64,000 bases of DNA from Sebastes aleutianus (taxonomy: Eukaryota; Chordata; Actinopteri; Perciformes; Sebastidae), in contig CAKAKS010000066.1 of assembly GCA_916700875.1 (NCBI GenBank), positions 16,178,361-16,242,360 of the forward strand. Reading direction: 5' to 3'. Shown piece by piece: positions 37,136 through 50,201 of the stretch (its first letter is position 1; every line of letters starts with the position of its first letter). The notes under the pieces were generated by a model, which saw only the letters and a list, made by a program, of their open reading frames with translations, was not told the DNA's origin and did no database searches. Both the position numbers and the translations under genes were made by a program.

Positions 37136-40100
37136 TTTACTCTGCCAGGTCTCCATCTCTCTCCGTTGACTGTGAAGTAATTGCAGTGAGTATTGAAGAG
37201 AAAGCTTGTGGAGCCCGTGGTGATGGAGAGAGGGGGGGGGAGAGCGGACTGAGGAAAATCTATTTCCCAATACTATCTAACTGCAGCTTTCCTCCAATGG
37301 ACTTGCATTCCTGGTACTGGCTGTGTCCCATTGATTCCTTCCCAACATCATCTGAAAATCTATGAGCATAAAGGGCAGCTCCGCGAAGTACAAAGCGCAC
37401 AAGTGCACACATCGTGTTCTATACGGTCACTGTAGGAGGAAACTCTCGATCTCACCTTCTCTCGTTCTCTTATTGCTCTGTGTTCTTCCTGCTACTTCTT
37501 CCCATTATTCTCGGCCCCGTCCTCAAACAGCGGGGGGTGGGAAGGATAGATCCAGACAGAAGGAGGGGAAGTAGAGGTGGAGGTGAATAAGAGGGAGAGG
37601 GGCAGAGGAGAGGCGCCGGGGAAAGGCCGTATGGATTATTCTGCGCAGGTTGTGACATCTCCTGACAGTGCATTATACAGCAGGGAGCTAAGCAATGCAT
37701 GTCCACAGCCTGTTTCTGTGGAATAACTCAAACCTGGAAACCCACATGTAGTGCTGGCTTCTTGTGGCTTTAAGACTTGCAGATTATTTTACTTAAATAA
37801 GTCTCTTGTATTTAATTGTCTTCTTTTCTGTCTACACATTTCCAAACGAATGACACTAAACACAAAGGGTGTCTCTTAAAGCAGATATACATGTGCTTCT
37901 TTTCTGCTAAGATACAATGTCTAGACCTAAGCCCTTAGAATATGAACATGGCATCGGTACAACATTCCTTGGACGGATCTATACTGTCCTACACACATTC
38001 AAGCAGATGGAGTCGGTGCCAAACAGCTCAGTGCTTAGACTGGGAGTAGGCTAACCGGTTCCTCCTACTCCCAACGCTTGCCAAGGATTTAAAATTAGAC
38101 TGTGAAGAGATGCACATTGTACTGTATGGTTTAGAGCCACTGCTGAGCATAACACCACCTTTCGATAAAGCGGTCTCGAGGCAAATATTCCATATGAAGA
38201 TAGGGAGAGAGGGGGCGAGAGTGAGGGGGTGCACTCAAAATTCCTGGAAAATTGTCAAAGCTGAAAAAGTGTTTCAAGGGACTTTAAAAATGTGTCAATA
38301 AAAAGCGCAGCTATCGATTGCCTATACCATGCTGCACCTAATGATGATTATTTCCTGACTGCAGGCTTTCCTCTAAGGCATTATGGGAAAAATATAAAGA
38401 GAACTTTAATGTTGATGGAGAATGCTGCATTTACGTGGAATCAGGCTGACTGCAAATTGGATATCACACTGTCCCTTTAAGATTATCTCTGCTCAAGTTT
38501 GATCTGCTCTGAATAGTGTCAACTGCAGTTTACATCTGCATTATTTCAAATTAGGTGAAAGCATTTCTTTTTTATTTATTTTATTTGAAAAAATATTGAT
38601 TAAGCCAAATCATCTCCATCACTAACTCCATTTTCATATCACTGCTAATAAGCCCATATGGAGGTATCATAGATGCAAACAAAGGAGTGGAATATATCAC
38701 TTGCTATTTAACACTTACAAGCAGAGTAATTAAAGGGAAACAACATATCACATACACACAAAGCTTACATTGGCTCACCTGACATTCCTGTGCTTGCTGC
38801 CTATTACTTTACCCCCAAAGGAACAATTCTTCCTCATCGCAGAAGGGAAGGAATACCCAGAGGCCAGAGGTCATTTGATGAACAGAGTGAGATTAAGATG
38901 CATTAGTGGTGGCTCAATGGTTGACAGGTCAGAGTTCGTCAGCAAAGCAGGTGTCAATGAGTCAATGGAGTTAGGAACAACAGAACAGGTGAGATCACAT
39001 TCTCCTCAAACACAGGAAGCTCCACCGTTATCAGCCTGAGGTAAATCACTGAGTTACAACTTAACAAAACTATATGTGTGATATAAAATACTTATTGTCA
39101 CCACCTCAAAAGTGAGAGTGATCCATTTTTATAACCCCACACGCAAGAATGTGTGACTTGATGAGTTTTGACACACCCAACATGCCTGCAAAATAAACTA
39201 TCATGCCCGACAGATTAGTTACGTTGCTTTGCCTCACACATAGGCACAAATAAACAACGACCAAACTGCCCCGTGGTGAACAAGCATGCAGGCACGGAGC
39301 CACAGCTGTGTCCCACACAATCGTGTTGACTAGAGGGCCTCAAAGACAACATGTCTGTGTCAAAAAAATGACAAAGCAGTGTCATACATGGCTACAAGCT
39401 GGAGCGAGGAGATAGGACGATCGTGAGCGATGTTAGAGTGACTTAAAGCTGGATGGAAGAGAGAGGAGAAGAGAGATAGAGAGCAAAATGGAGAGAAGAG
39501 GTCAGCAGGAGACGTAACAACCAACCACTGGCCCTGTCGTAAGAATTTAGTCAGATCACGCAGTGCATTTAGGTTAGCCGCTTGTGCAACTCGCAGACAC
39601 AACTATCCTGCAGTTTTAGCTCAAGGAAAGCTGGCGTTTTCAGAGAGGCTTAGATGAGAAGATGAATGGAGGGAGAGAAAGAGGGGCCAGAGAGGATCTC
39701 GGGCCCAGAGGAGGAATGCAGAGAAAGGACGAGTCCTTTTCTAAGAAGATGGGGGACAGCCAGAGCCGGGCGCAAAAAGAAGATCCTGTTTGCCGTCCCT
39801 TGATACAGTATACACACTAAATAGTCTTTGCAGCAGATTTCAGAGACAGACCCTTGTCTTTGTTCAGCTAATAGGCAGACCACTCTAAATGGGCTGTTTT
39901 TCAACCCTCTGACACAAAGACACTTTTTCATGACTCCTCGGTGCCATCGTTTTCCTGCTCCTCTTCTTCAGATATCTGGAACAGAGCGCTCTCTGTGTCT
40001 TGATGTGTCGCTCCCACAGCACAGGAGCTCCGAGCGAAAACTCTCTCACACTCTGCTCCCCATCGCCAGTAAAACTGCACTGCACAGCAGACACAGGCCA

Positions 40101-42369
40101 GGAGTGAGTAACTAACAGGGTCCCATAGAGTGAATATGTGAGCCATTAAATGACCAAAATGGTCAGTCATAATACCCAATGGCTGAAATCAACATTTTAC
40201 TGCAGCCCATTAAGTTTTTGCTCATAAAGATGGAATCAATAGTAGAAAATGATATCCCTACGACAGCTTTATACAGATTTGTACCATTTACAGAACAGCT
40301 CCACGACTGACTCACTCACTACAATCAGGAAATACATTTTAATGAGGTATGTTGCCCTTTCCTAAGATGGTCTGTACTTGTTGTCAGCTCCACTGTATAC
40401 CCAGGAGTTGTTGTTACTTGACTGCTCTGAACCCTCAGGCTGTTTGGCACCTACTGGAGGTGAACAGAGTTCATTATCTAATAGCAATTTCCGCTAGTGG
40501 TTCTCAGCCAGTATCCCTGCATGCAAACAGTAAACAGACAAGCTCCCAACCAATACAGGCGAAGAAAAAAACAAATTACCTATACATCTATATTATATCT
40601 CCACTAGTACTCCAACTAGTGATAGATCACTGCTGTCAGGTGTAAGAATTGCCAATCCATGTGGGTTTTTTTCATTTTCAACTTTGGATTTGAGTGGATT
40701 TCATGGTCCCCAGAGTCATGAAACATGTTCCACGTATAATGAACCGTGTAAATATTCAGCGCGGGTAAAATCCATAAAACTCACCGAAAGCCAAGTTGCG
40801 AGGGATTTCCCTGACAGCTGCTTCCTCCTCAAAACTTTCAATTAAGTTGACTGAAAAAACTGTTTGATTAACAAATCGTTTCATCCGTAATTACGTCTTA
40901 AATCATTTTGCCATTAAAAGATTGAGATGTGTCTGATATTATCATTATTTCAAATAAAGTAAAATGTGTTTGGAGAGTAAAGTTTGTATCTCTCTCTATG
41001 GCAAAGAAAACACAAAAAAGCGAATTGCAGTCCAAGTGACGATACAGATTTATTTCCAGTGTTGCCTTTAACACTTTGCTTCATAAACTCTTTAACCATC
41101 AACGTGCTGTTTTCATGAGTTTGGCATCAAATGTCACATAGGGCTGTCTGCAGACTTTGATGGATCAATCTCTCTCCCACCAGCCATCCCCGGGGCTTTC
41201 ATCTGCTTATCTCTGACCACTGTCTGTCTGACTGACCGCCTCACTGCTCATTCACACTCGGAGGCTTCCGCACAGCCCTGCAGCTCTCACTCAAAAAAAA
41301 CACCTACCACACATACCATACTCAATGACCACAACCATTAGCGGAGGCAGGTTTGCAAGTGAAACATCTCCCCCACCCCGTCTTCACTCTCTCCCTGTGT
41401 GCAATCTATGTGGTATGCAGACATATATACGTGAGCGCTACATGACTACTCACTACCGTTGTTGGGCCTCCCTCAAGCCCATTCATGTCCTGAACTAGAG
41501 TCATACATGTATAAGCAATTTGTCATCCTCTTGCGGAAATTGGGTAGATTCCATGCTCCCGGGCCTGCAGGGCGCATTGGTACACATCCATTATCTGTGG
41601 CATCTTTATGAGTTTAATCTGCACTTATCAAGTTGTAAGCATGTTTGTTTCATCTCTAATGTGTTTCTCTAAGTTTGTTCACGACTTCATCTCGGGCTCA
41701 CACACACACACATACTCATACTTGCACTCAATCTTCCCCTCTTTTATTAGAAGTATACAGGCTTATTTACATATCCTACAGAGGCATATTCTCAATGTGA
41801 CTGCTGCTGCTGGAGGCTTTCCCGCCCTCTCCAGAGGGTCTTTTCAGCCCCGGGGCTGCCGTAGTGATGGGATTAGGGGGAGGCCTGGAGCGTGTCCACG
41901 TCTGGAGCCGAGCAGGACCGTGCTCCGACGACCCACCAACCCCAATGCTATTGTCCTGCCTCCCAGTGACCCACTCCAGGTGCCAGGCAATAGAGGAGAT
42001 GCTCCAAACTTTCCCAGGAATGAGGCGGACGGACTAAAATAGTTCACCTCCTTCCACCACCACCACCACCTCACTGAGAATCTGAAAAGGAGACTATCGT
42101 CAAAGGCAGAGGGGATGTCTTTCTTGCTCTTTCTCTCTCTCTTCTCTTGCTCCCTCGCTCACTCTTTTAAATCTAAATTCCCTTTTTTTTGGTGGGGTGT
42201 GGGGGCCAGTGGGAGGACAGTTGTTTTGTCTCCCTCCATTGGCTGATTTACATCTCCACAGCTTCTCTATCAAAGTGGCCATTGTCAGTTCTGACCTATG
42301 AAAATTACAGAGGACACTGGGGGCCTTTCTCCTTTGACAGGCTAGCTAGCACACAGACAAGCGAGCACA
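37136..42369. other. intergenic, no gene supported
   Basis: A 5.2-kb stretch almost free of simple repeats. The AT-rich segment 38290-38730 (AATGATGATTATTTCC, TATTGATTAAGCC, AGAGTAATTAAAGGG) has dense homeodomain-like cores. The interval 40660-41100 is similar. (CCA)n lies at 42053-42070. No exon is recognised. Confidence 0.38.
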
Positions 42370-42420
42370 CACTCACACACACACACATGAACACAAACAG
42401 TATAAACACACACACCCACA
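42370..42420. repeat. imperfect (CA)n tracts
   Basis: Two short CA runs separated by ATGAACACAAACAGTATAA. Confidence 0.85.
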
Positions 42421-42520
42421 AGATACACCCTCAGCTATTTTATTTATTCAGATTTTACACAGATGCTCAGCCCTTTTCTCCACTGTGCCCCTCTTTCTAA
42501 ACATCCAGAGATGACAGAAA

Positions 42521-42596
42521 GGAGGGATAGAGGGAGAGGATGGAGGGAGGGGATGGAGGAAGAGGATGGAGGGAGGGGACGGAGGGAGGGAGGGGC
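42521..42596. repeat. GGATGGAGGGA minisatellite
   Basis: Five to six purine-rich units of about 13-16 bp (GGATGGAGGGAGGGG and GGATGGAGGAAGA variants). Runs of GGG separated by short spacers could form G-quadruplexes on the + strand. Confidence 0.88.
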
Positions 42597-43770
42597 GGGT
42601 CATCTAGGAATAAGGGGAGAGGCATCCATTTGCACACCAATTGTTTTTCCTTCTCTCTGAGCCAGGCAGAAGAGAAAGACCACCTCTCTCCCTCTGAGAC
42701 CACCGTCCCTCCTCCTCCCTCCACCTCCCCCCTCCTTCCCTCCCTCCTCTGTGAAAACAGCGTGAATGGAGAGCCACATTCAGTGGGGATGAATGGGATG
42801 GGGTGGAAATGGGTAGGGGGTCATTCTGACCACCGCAGCCCTCCAATGCCAGAGCCACATGTGCTGCATATTAACATATGAAGCCTTGTCACTGCTGTGT
42901 GTCCACCCTCCCAACTGACCTCATTCACATTCACTCCCACACACACAAACACACACACAAACACACACACACACACATGGAGCCTTTGGGTCAGGTGTGA
43001 TGGTGTTTTATCGCCACAAATCTCTCTTAGAGGGCTTGTGCACCAACAGCGGGGTGAACTTGTGGGCAACAAGGACACAAGAGTGGCAGAGGGTGAGTGG
43101 GGCCAGCGGCAGGCAAAGTGGGAGTCATGCCAAAAACGTAGATTAAAAAAAAAGAAGAAAAACAGAATGAGCCCCACAATAGCAATAAAAGCCAAAGCTT
43201 CCACCACCGGAATTAAAAGAGGAACCGTGCAGCAATCTTGCAAATCCGAAAGCCATTGAACTGCAGTTAAGCAAATTGGAAAAACAAGTGCAAAAAATGC
43301 GAGGAGAGGGCCAAAGAAAACGTACCTTGGGCCCTCGCTGCACAGGGACCTTTTTTAGACTGCCTTTCCTGTTAGACTTTCCCTCATCGAGACAGTGCGT
43401 CACACGCGGGGAGTCTGCGAGCCCAACACATGTTAACCCTTTGCAAGCTAAACAGCAGCTTTCCTGCAGGAGCGCTCCACAGGGCCTGTTCGCACACTGT
43501 CTGCTGGGTCCGCTGTGTTTGGACTGAGCCTCTTACTACTCCACCATACTCCACTAATCTGTTTTACAGCACAGAGGGTTTAATGATCATATTACAGCTT
43601 CTACCTCTCAGGAGTGCTTGTCTGCTATTTAAAAAAAAAAACACAGGTTTGGTTTGCGGCCAACTGGCACATGTTGAGTTGTCGCAGCCTTAAACAGTTG
43701 CATGGTAATATCGTAATGTGAAAAAAGCAGCACATCCTCACCTCTGTGCTTACTGCCTGCATGTTGTCTA
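42597..43770. other. intergenic with CA tract and CT-rich patch
   Basis: CCTCC-rich 42700-42750, imperfect CA 42938-42978, A runs at 43145-43153 and 43630-43640. No gene seen. Confidence 0.38.
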
Positions 43771-43809
43771 TGTGTGTGTGTGTGTGTGCGTGTGTGTGTG
43801 TGTGTGTGC
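43771..43809. repeat. (TG)n microsatellite
   Basis: About 19 TG units with one CG step near 43789. Confidence 0.95.
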
Positions 43810-46800
43810 ACTGGTAGGGGGCTAGTTATTAATCACTGCCTGAAAGCTGACATCAGGCAGCCAGTAAACGTTAATTAGGACCACCCAATGGCCAGGCCAG
43901 TGTCATTAGCTAATTGAGTTTGTTTATGTGTTTGTGTTTGTGGGGACTGAATGAAAAAGAAAATAAAAGAGAGAGAGAGTGTGTGTGGAGAGAGGAAGTT
44001 GGGAGGCAGAGGAGGGAGGGAGAGATGTGGGCCTGTCTTATCCAGTGCCCTGTTGTGGTGACATGTCCTTCAGCTCAATCCATAGGGAGAAAGAGAGATA
44101 GAGAATGAGAGAGGGATGGAGTGACGGAGAGGGAGAGAGGATAGAAATACAGCCCCCACCACTCTCTCACCCTCAGGAACCTGAGGCCTCAGCCACGACC
44201 GGAAACTTTCCCCACAGGCGAGCCATGGAAAGAAAGACATACTTTCTCAGATATTTTTTTTTCACATACATTGTGTTCTATATCCCTCCACAACCGCTGA
44301 TTTGCATGCATCTTTTAGGAAATACATTCACACACGCATGTGAGAGCTCATGCTCCCTCCAGTCTCTCCCTGGTGTGTGTTTCACACGCCACCTCTGCTG
44401 CCTCCCCGGGGTGTTTAGAGCGATGCTGTGTGTGGAGAGCAACCATGCCTTCAGCGCCGCATGGTCTCAGATGGCCTGGTGTGGCTGGCTGTGGTTATGC
44501 CTGTTGAGTCCGGCTGACCACCACATGATGAATCACATCCCTCTGCTCCGTCCAAAACGACACAGGCTAACCCACCAGCACAGCTCAGAGCGGCCCAGGC
44601 AAGAGAAACAACTGTCCCTCTTCCCTCGTCGTGCATGGAGATTATTTTTAACAAGCCAACAGAGCTCTGAACAGCAGCACGGAGAGCAGGAAAAGCAGAA
44701 AATCCACCAAGGAGCAAAGGGGAGGAGGGAGAAAGCTGAGCCGCAGCCCTCTGCTGTCAGGGCCTCTCTTCTTCTCTCTCCGTGATTTGTGCCCTCGGCC
44801 AGGTCCGATTCATGTCCCACAGATAGCTCAGCTCATGCCCCAGTAGGCTTGTTAGAGCAGTTGAATGAACGCCTACATGTAAGGATTTCGCCCCAAAAGC
44901 TAGGACAAAAAACAACAACAAGAAAGCAAATCCAGGCGGACAGACGACAAAGTGAGACATCGCCCAGTTTGTTTTGTAACTTTTCCGCCGCTGCTTTTTA
45001 TAGGCAGCACACAGCGGTCATTGAGATCATTGTTGTCTGCTGGTAAAACACTTCCAATTTCAATTACAGCTCGTGATACAAAAGAAGAAGAAGCTCGATT
45101 TGGAGGAGAGCATCAAATGTGCTCGTCCCATTTCTTCCTTTCTGCTTCGAGGGGCATAGCCTTTCTGTCTGAGCTAACATCAAACAGGAAACAACAAACT
45201 CACTGAAAGTAAGAAAACTGCAAAATGCCTTTGTTTATTACCCATTTGCACTAGAATGCGTGTGCCTATGTCCATGTGTTCTACAACAAATCTAACGTGA
45301 AACATCTGGGCCAAATATTGTTTCTCATCAAACAAAACCTTGGAAAAGTAAAGTTACAAGCAACCCAGTGCAAATTGACATCTCTGTGACCCCTTCCAAA
45401 ACTCCACACATGGATATAAATCATGAGCACAAGCTGGAAATCAATATCACCTCATACAGCTATTAGGTGCAGAGACTCATCTCTTGTTCAGTCTTAAGTA
45501 ATCAAGGATTTTATTTGGAAAAGTCGATTTCATTCATTGACAACTGATGGTTTACAATCAGACTAGAAACTGTAATTTCAGGGAAACCCCAGAGCTCCTT
45601 TTTCCCACATTAATCATTCTCCAGAATTACACACATAGTGGGTAAAATTACATTACGGCACCGTACCCAGTAAAACTATCCCAGTTAGGACACATTTAGC
45701 ACTGACACCCGTGCATGTGTGTAAATTGTGTGTGCCTGTGCAGCTGTGTGTGTCCCATTTCGGTTCGCCTGACAGAAAGCTGCCTCTAACTGTGTTCACC
45801 ACACTATTTGGTGTACTCCCTAATAGACCACCAGGGACCCTGCTTAGCCAATCACCTGCAAGCTTACACTCCTGAGTGGAGAACGGCACTCTTCCAGTGA
45901 ATGGGGTGAACGGGGGAAAAACAAAAACAATGGAAAAAGAAGGAGAAAATCACCCATCAGAGAGGTAGATTCCTGTTACCATGGCACCTTGGTATGGTTA
46001 AAGAGCATAGAGCTCTGAGCTAACCCACCTCCCCCCAATGCTCCACCTTCCCTCCCCTCCAGCACACCTTTTTACATGCCCTGGAGGAGCGCTGGAGCGC
46101 TCGGCGGAGCACATCCACGAGAGATGCTCCCCAGCTAGGCAGGGGTGGAGAGACACTTCCAGCTGGATGCTGGGATCCAGGGAAGAAGCTCTAAAATTAG
46201 CCCCAGCATGGGGTGCAGAAACAGGGGGAGCAGGGGGTTGAGGGAGGAAGGGAGCGTGGAAGACGAGTAAAGAGAATGAGGGTGGGAGACTTGTGGAGGA
46301 GAAGGAATGCTGGGAGGCAGAGAGGGGGGCGGAGAGGGTGGTGACAGCACACATCTACCGAGACGCCTCTCTGCACATTCACCAGGCTGTGGCAAATTAA
46401 ATGTCTGAACTAGCACTTCATAAATACACACACCTCTCCACACACAATTATGCACGTTCATAACACCGGCTCTCACACATCCGCACATTCACTTCCCACT
46501 CACATACAGTACGCGCACACGGACAGAGCACAGCACATCATTAAATGATTTGCTCATTGTGAGATCACTGGGTGGCTACGCTGGTGGCTTAAGCTCCGTG
46601 AATGGTGCAGTGTCAATGGGCATCTGTGTCCCCGTGTCCCACTTAGTCCCCCGCCGAGGAGCCCAACCTGCCGCTCAGTGTGGGAGAGCAGAGGGCAGAT
46701 GGGTAGAGTCCGATTATAGAGTTGTCTGACCTCTCTCACAGGCAGCTCACTGTGCTCCGTGCCCAGGGCCGGCACAGAAAGAGTGTTTGTTGTTGGTATT

Positions 46801-49155
46801 AGGAGCTAAACGGCTTAACGGTTAGCAGACGTGCTTCTAGAGGGTCGAGCACATAGTTTTGACTTGCTGCCAGGGCTCTGAGAACCGAGGCAATTCAGGG
46901 GCGCGTAGACCGAGAGGGAGAGGTGGATGGAAGAAGGACTTAACTATAATTAAGAGTCACAGGTGTGCATAAATGGACACTGTGCTTCGGGAAGGGACAA
47001 GATGTACTTTTACGAGTCTACACACTATCTTCTACCAATTTTGTTACGACCAAGTGTCCAGTAACACAACCTTTTATCACCTGCGTGTCACTGCAGCAAC
47101 ACGTATAAAGTTCTATAAACACGGCTGTGAAATTGAACACTCTGGCCCACGTGTCACTCAATCCACTGACTTCCTATTGGGGCTCTCCACTTCCTGTCTG
47201 GGTTTGATGTCTCTACAGCACACTGTACATCAGAGACAGCCTCTGATGTTGACAGAAAGTAGCAAATACATGTCAACATCTCCTTCAGCTGAGCTACTCA
47301 ATCACACGTGTGCTGCATGTGGCTGTTTATTAATGTAAGTATTGTACGCGGATAGTACGAGCCAGAAGAACACGAAAACTGACGGCTCCTGTTATTTCTG
47401 CGGATTTCGCTACAATCAAGTCTATGTACAAACCATAAGTACACAAACTAAAAAGTAAACCGCGCTCAGATTAAGTTGAAGTACCGCTAACAGACTGTGT
47501 CAACTGTGAGCGCGGGGCGAGATGAAAAGGGCTGCTACAGTAATCCCCTCCAGCCTGTCGATTTCCCTAATCTCCTCCTTTTGTTGTTGCTGGAGCCCAG
47601 AGGAGGGTGTGACAGGGTCAGGGGTGAAAGTTAAGAGCCTAGATGGATGCAGGAGGAGGAGGAGGACAGGACAGATGAGGTTTCATGCCCTGAGAAGACT
47701 CCGTGCCTTTGGCTGAAACCACTACTTCCCCTGCAGCCCTCCCTCTCTTCCCCCCCACCGGGCGAGAGATAAGAGCAAAAGGAGGAGGGCCCTTTTGGAA
47801 ACACAAACAGGTTTCTGACTCACAAGGGTCAAGGGTCAACGGGAGAACTTCCAGCGGTGAACACCTATCCCTATTGTACATCTCATCACATATACACATG
47901 CACATACATGCCCCCTGACTGAAGAGGGCTTTTGTCTCGGTCTATAGAGAGCAGAGCATCTATGAATTCCTTCACAGAGGTATTCCTCTTGTTAGATATG
48001 TTGCACTCTGCTATTATATTGTCAAACTAGTTTTAAACTTGTTTTGACAACTGTAGAGACAGCATAGTCAGGCAAAGACTTAGTGACTATGACTGCGCTA
48101 ATACCTGAGAGAAATATCTCGTGAATGTAGACCAACAGGAAAAGTTGAGACAAAAGACAACAGAGAGAATGCCGTCTTGGCTCTTCTTGCCTTTACGCCA
48201 TTTTGACGGCAGTGTGAAGGTCCCTCCCTCCAGCCAAATACCTTTGGGATTATTACCGCGCAGCCTGAAACACGCCTGGCCAAAAGACCTACCCGCAATC
48301 TGGGTAAAAAACAACATCCGAGCCGGGGCGCTGGAGAAAATCCCCGGCCTTTATGTGAGAGGTGACTGGAGGAGATGAGGTTGCACTAGCATGTCTTCTC
48401 CTCTGTGACCCCGGGGGTTGATAGGTTGAGAACAGTGGCTCGCATTGTTTGCCTGTACTAACCCCCCCCCCTCCCCTGCTCCTCCACCCTGCCTTCTCTT
48501 CACCCTGTACCCCACCCAGCTGAAGATCGAGTTAACTCTTGCCTGCGGTCACTCCACCTCGCAGGAACTCAATCCTGCGCCTGCTCTGTATTTTTTTCTC
48601 TCCTGGGCCGGCCGGCGAGAGGTTAAAACTTCAGCCCCCTTTTCTCATATGATTCATTACCACCAGAGCCTGGCGGAGGATGAATAAAAGCCATAAGAGA
48701 GAGCTGCTGCACCACTGCAGGCAGATATCAATCAGCCAGCGTGCTGATATTGCGCGCTTTTGTACTCCTTTGAGAATTAATGTGCAAATGTATTCCTTGG
48801 GCCTTGTATAATTATCAGTTTGTGTGTCAATGCTTCAGAGGTTGCGATAATGTGTGTACGTGTGCGGTGTACGAGCGTGTGTTACAGTGTATGTGTACAG
48901 AGGGAAGAGGTTCCTTTGTCTTGTTCCCGATGCTAAGGGGCAGAGCAAGGGGAGCAGGGCCGGGCCTGCGACTCATAAATCACAGGAGAGGATGGAGAGT
49001 AACAGCTCAAATTAAGATAAAACCCCCTTAATTATCAGCTAAACAGCCTGGTGTCCCCTCTCTCCCTGGGCTATCTGTCACCCAGCAAGCAGGCCCAGTC
49101 ACCAGGGGACAGGCTTTACTGCTCCTCACACACACACACAGAGTGGAGCTGCTGA
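43810..49155. other. intergenic, no gene supported
   Basis: GA-rich 43960-44150, then mixed sequence. The + strand frame of 226 codons at 44105-44785 lacks domains and starts in the GA tract, so it is rejected as a gene. AT-rich, repeat-free segments (44960-45080, 45480-45620, 48640-48800) are candidate regulatory blocks; the last contains AGATATCAATCAGCCAGC and GCTGATATTGCGCGC. A C run lies at 48462-48470. Confidence 0.35.
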
Positions 49156-49181
49156 CACACACACACACACACACACACACT
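49156..49181. repeat. (CA)n microsatellite
   Basis: About 13 CA units. A shorter CA run lies 20 bp to the left. Confidence 0.92.
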
Positions 49182-49347
49182 CCCTTCCTCTTTTTCAATC
49201 GCTTACAATCTCTCTCTATTTCACATTGCATCCAAAACGTCACCGGTGCATCTGGGGTTCACACACATCATCATCCGACACGTGGCTGTCAATCAAATTA
49301 ACTTGTAACGTATCACCTCTTTGCATCTGTTAACCCCCCCCCCTCTC

Positions 49348-49394
49348 CACACACACAGACACACACACACATACACACACGCATACACACACAC
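49348..49394. repeat. imperfect (CA)n microsatellite
   Basis: CA units with GA, TA and GC interruptions, preceded by a C run at 49334-49342. Confidence 0.9.
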
Positions 49395-49569
49395 TCTCCT
49401 CCCCCTTTTCTCTCTTTGCTTATTCACCGCGCCAATTATCATTACCCTAATGACTTCTCAATGGCCCTCAGTCCTCTCCCTCTTCAAAGGCTATCTCTAC
49501 CATGTCCTCCTCCACTCTCTCAATTTGCGGCCCAATGAGATGTCCTGACATTCTTGTGTGCCTGCAGTG

Positions 49570-49592
49570 ACACACACACACACACACACACA
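49570..49592. repeat. (CA)n microsatellite
   Basis: About 11 CA units, in opposite orientation to the TG array 110 bp further on. Confidence 0.92.
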
Positions 49593-49703
49593 AGCAGCTC
49601 CTTTTGCCTTCCCTGGAGGTGTATTGTGAGGCAGTAGGTGGGGAAGTTTGGAGGTCCGGGTCTACTCAAAGCTGGAGAGCGTGGTTGAAGCACACTGAGG
49701 CAA

Positions 49704-49712
49704 TGTGTGTGT

Positions 49713-49765
<53 letters not shown>

Positions 49766-49785
49766 TGTGTGTGTGTGTGTGTGCG
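49704..49785. repeat. (TG)n microsatellite
   Basis: About 40 TG units with two TA interruptions (49717 and 49759 region). It is followed by a GA-rich purine tract at 49800-49860, a smaller version of the TG plus polypurine pairing at 36.2-36.9 kb. Confidence 0.95.
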
Positions 49786-50170
49786 CACATATTTGTGTCA
49801 GAGGAGGAGACAGAGTGAGAGAGTAAGAGGAGAAGAGAGAGAGAGAGGGTGGAGAAAAAAGGAGACACCAAAGAACTCTATTTTGGCATTCGTGGTGTTT
49901 GAGTGCTCTTTTTTTCACCAACTCTTCTTCTTTTTTTCCCTCCCTTCAGTTCTCTTGGAGGCAGCGTATTGATTTTATATTAGGCCTGAGCTACCATCTG
50001 GCTGCTTTTCATTCCTCTGTTTTTATAAAGCAAGGAGGAACAGAGAGTAGAGAGAGAGAAAGAGAGAGATCGAAAGAGACCGGGCTCAAAATTCATTATG
50101 CGTTAAATAAAGACAGTGAGAGAAAGGGGAGCATACAGAGTAGTGTGTGTATGTGTGTGAAACTGAGATA

Positions 50171-50172
<2 letters not shown>

Positions 50173-50201
<29 letters not shown>
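50173..50201. repeat. (TG)n microsatellite
   Basis: About 14 TG units just downstream of a GA-rich patch (50035-50080). Confidence 0.94.

Noticed and set aside
44105..44785. 226-codon + strand open frame
   Set aside because: It begins in a GA repeat, mixes Cys/His/Ser-rich segments with no domain, and lacks exon borders; length is plausible by chance in this composition.
46810..46880. tRNA/SINE-like phrase (GGCTTAACGGTTAGCAGACG)
   Set aside because: Resembles a polymerase III box A region, but no box B at the right spacing and no tRNA fold could be drawn.
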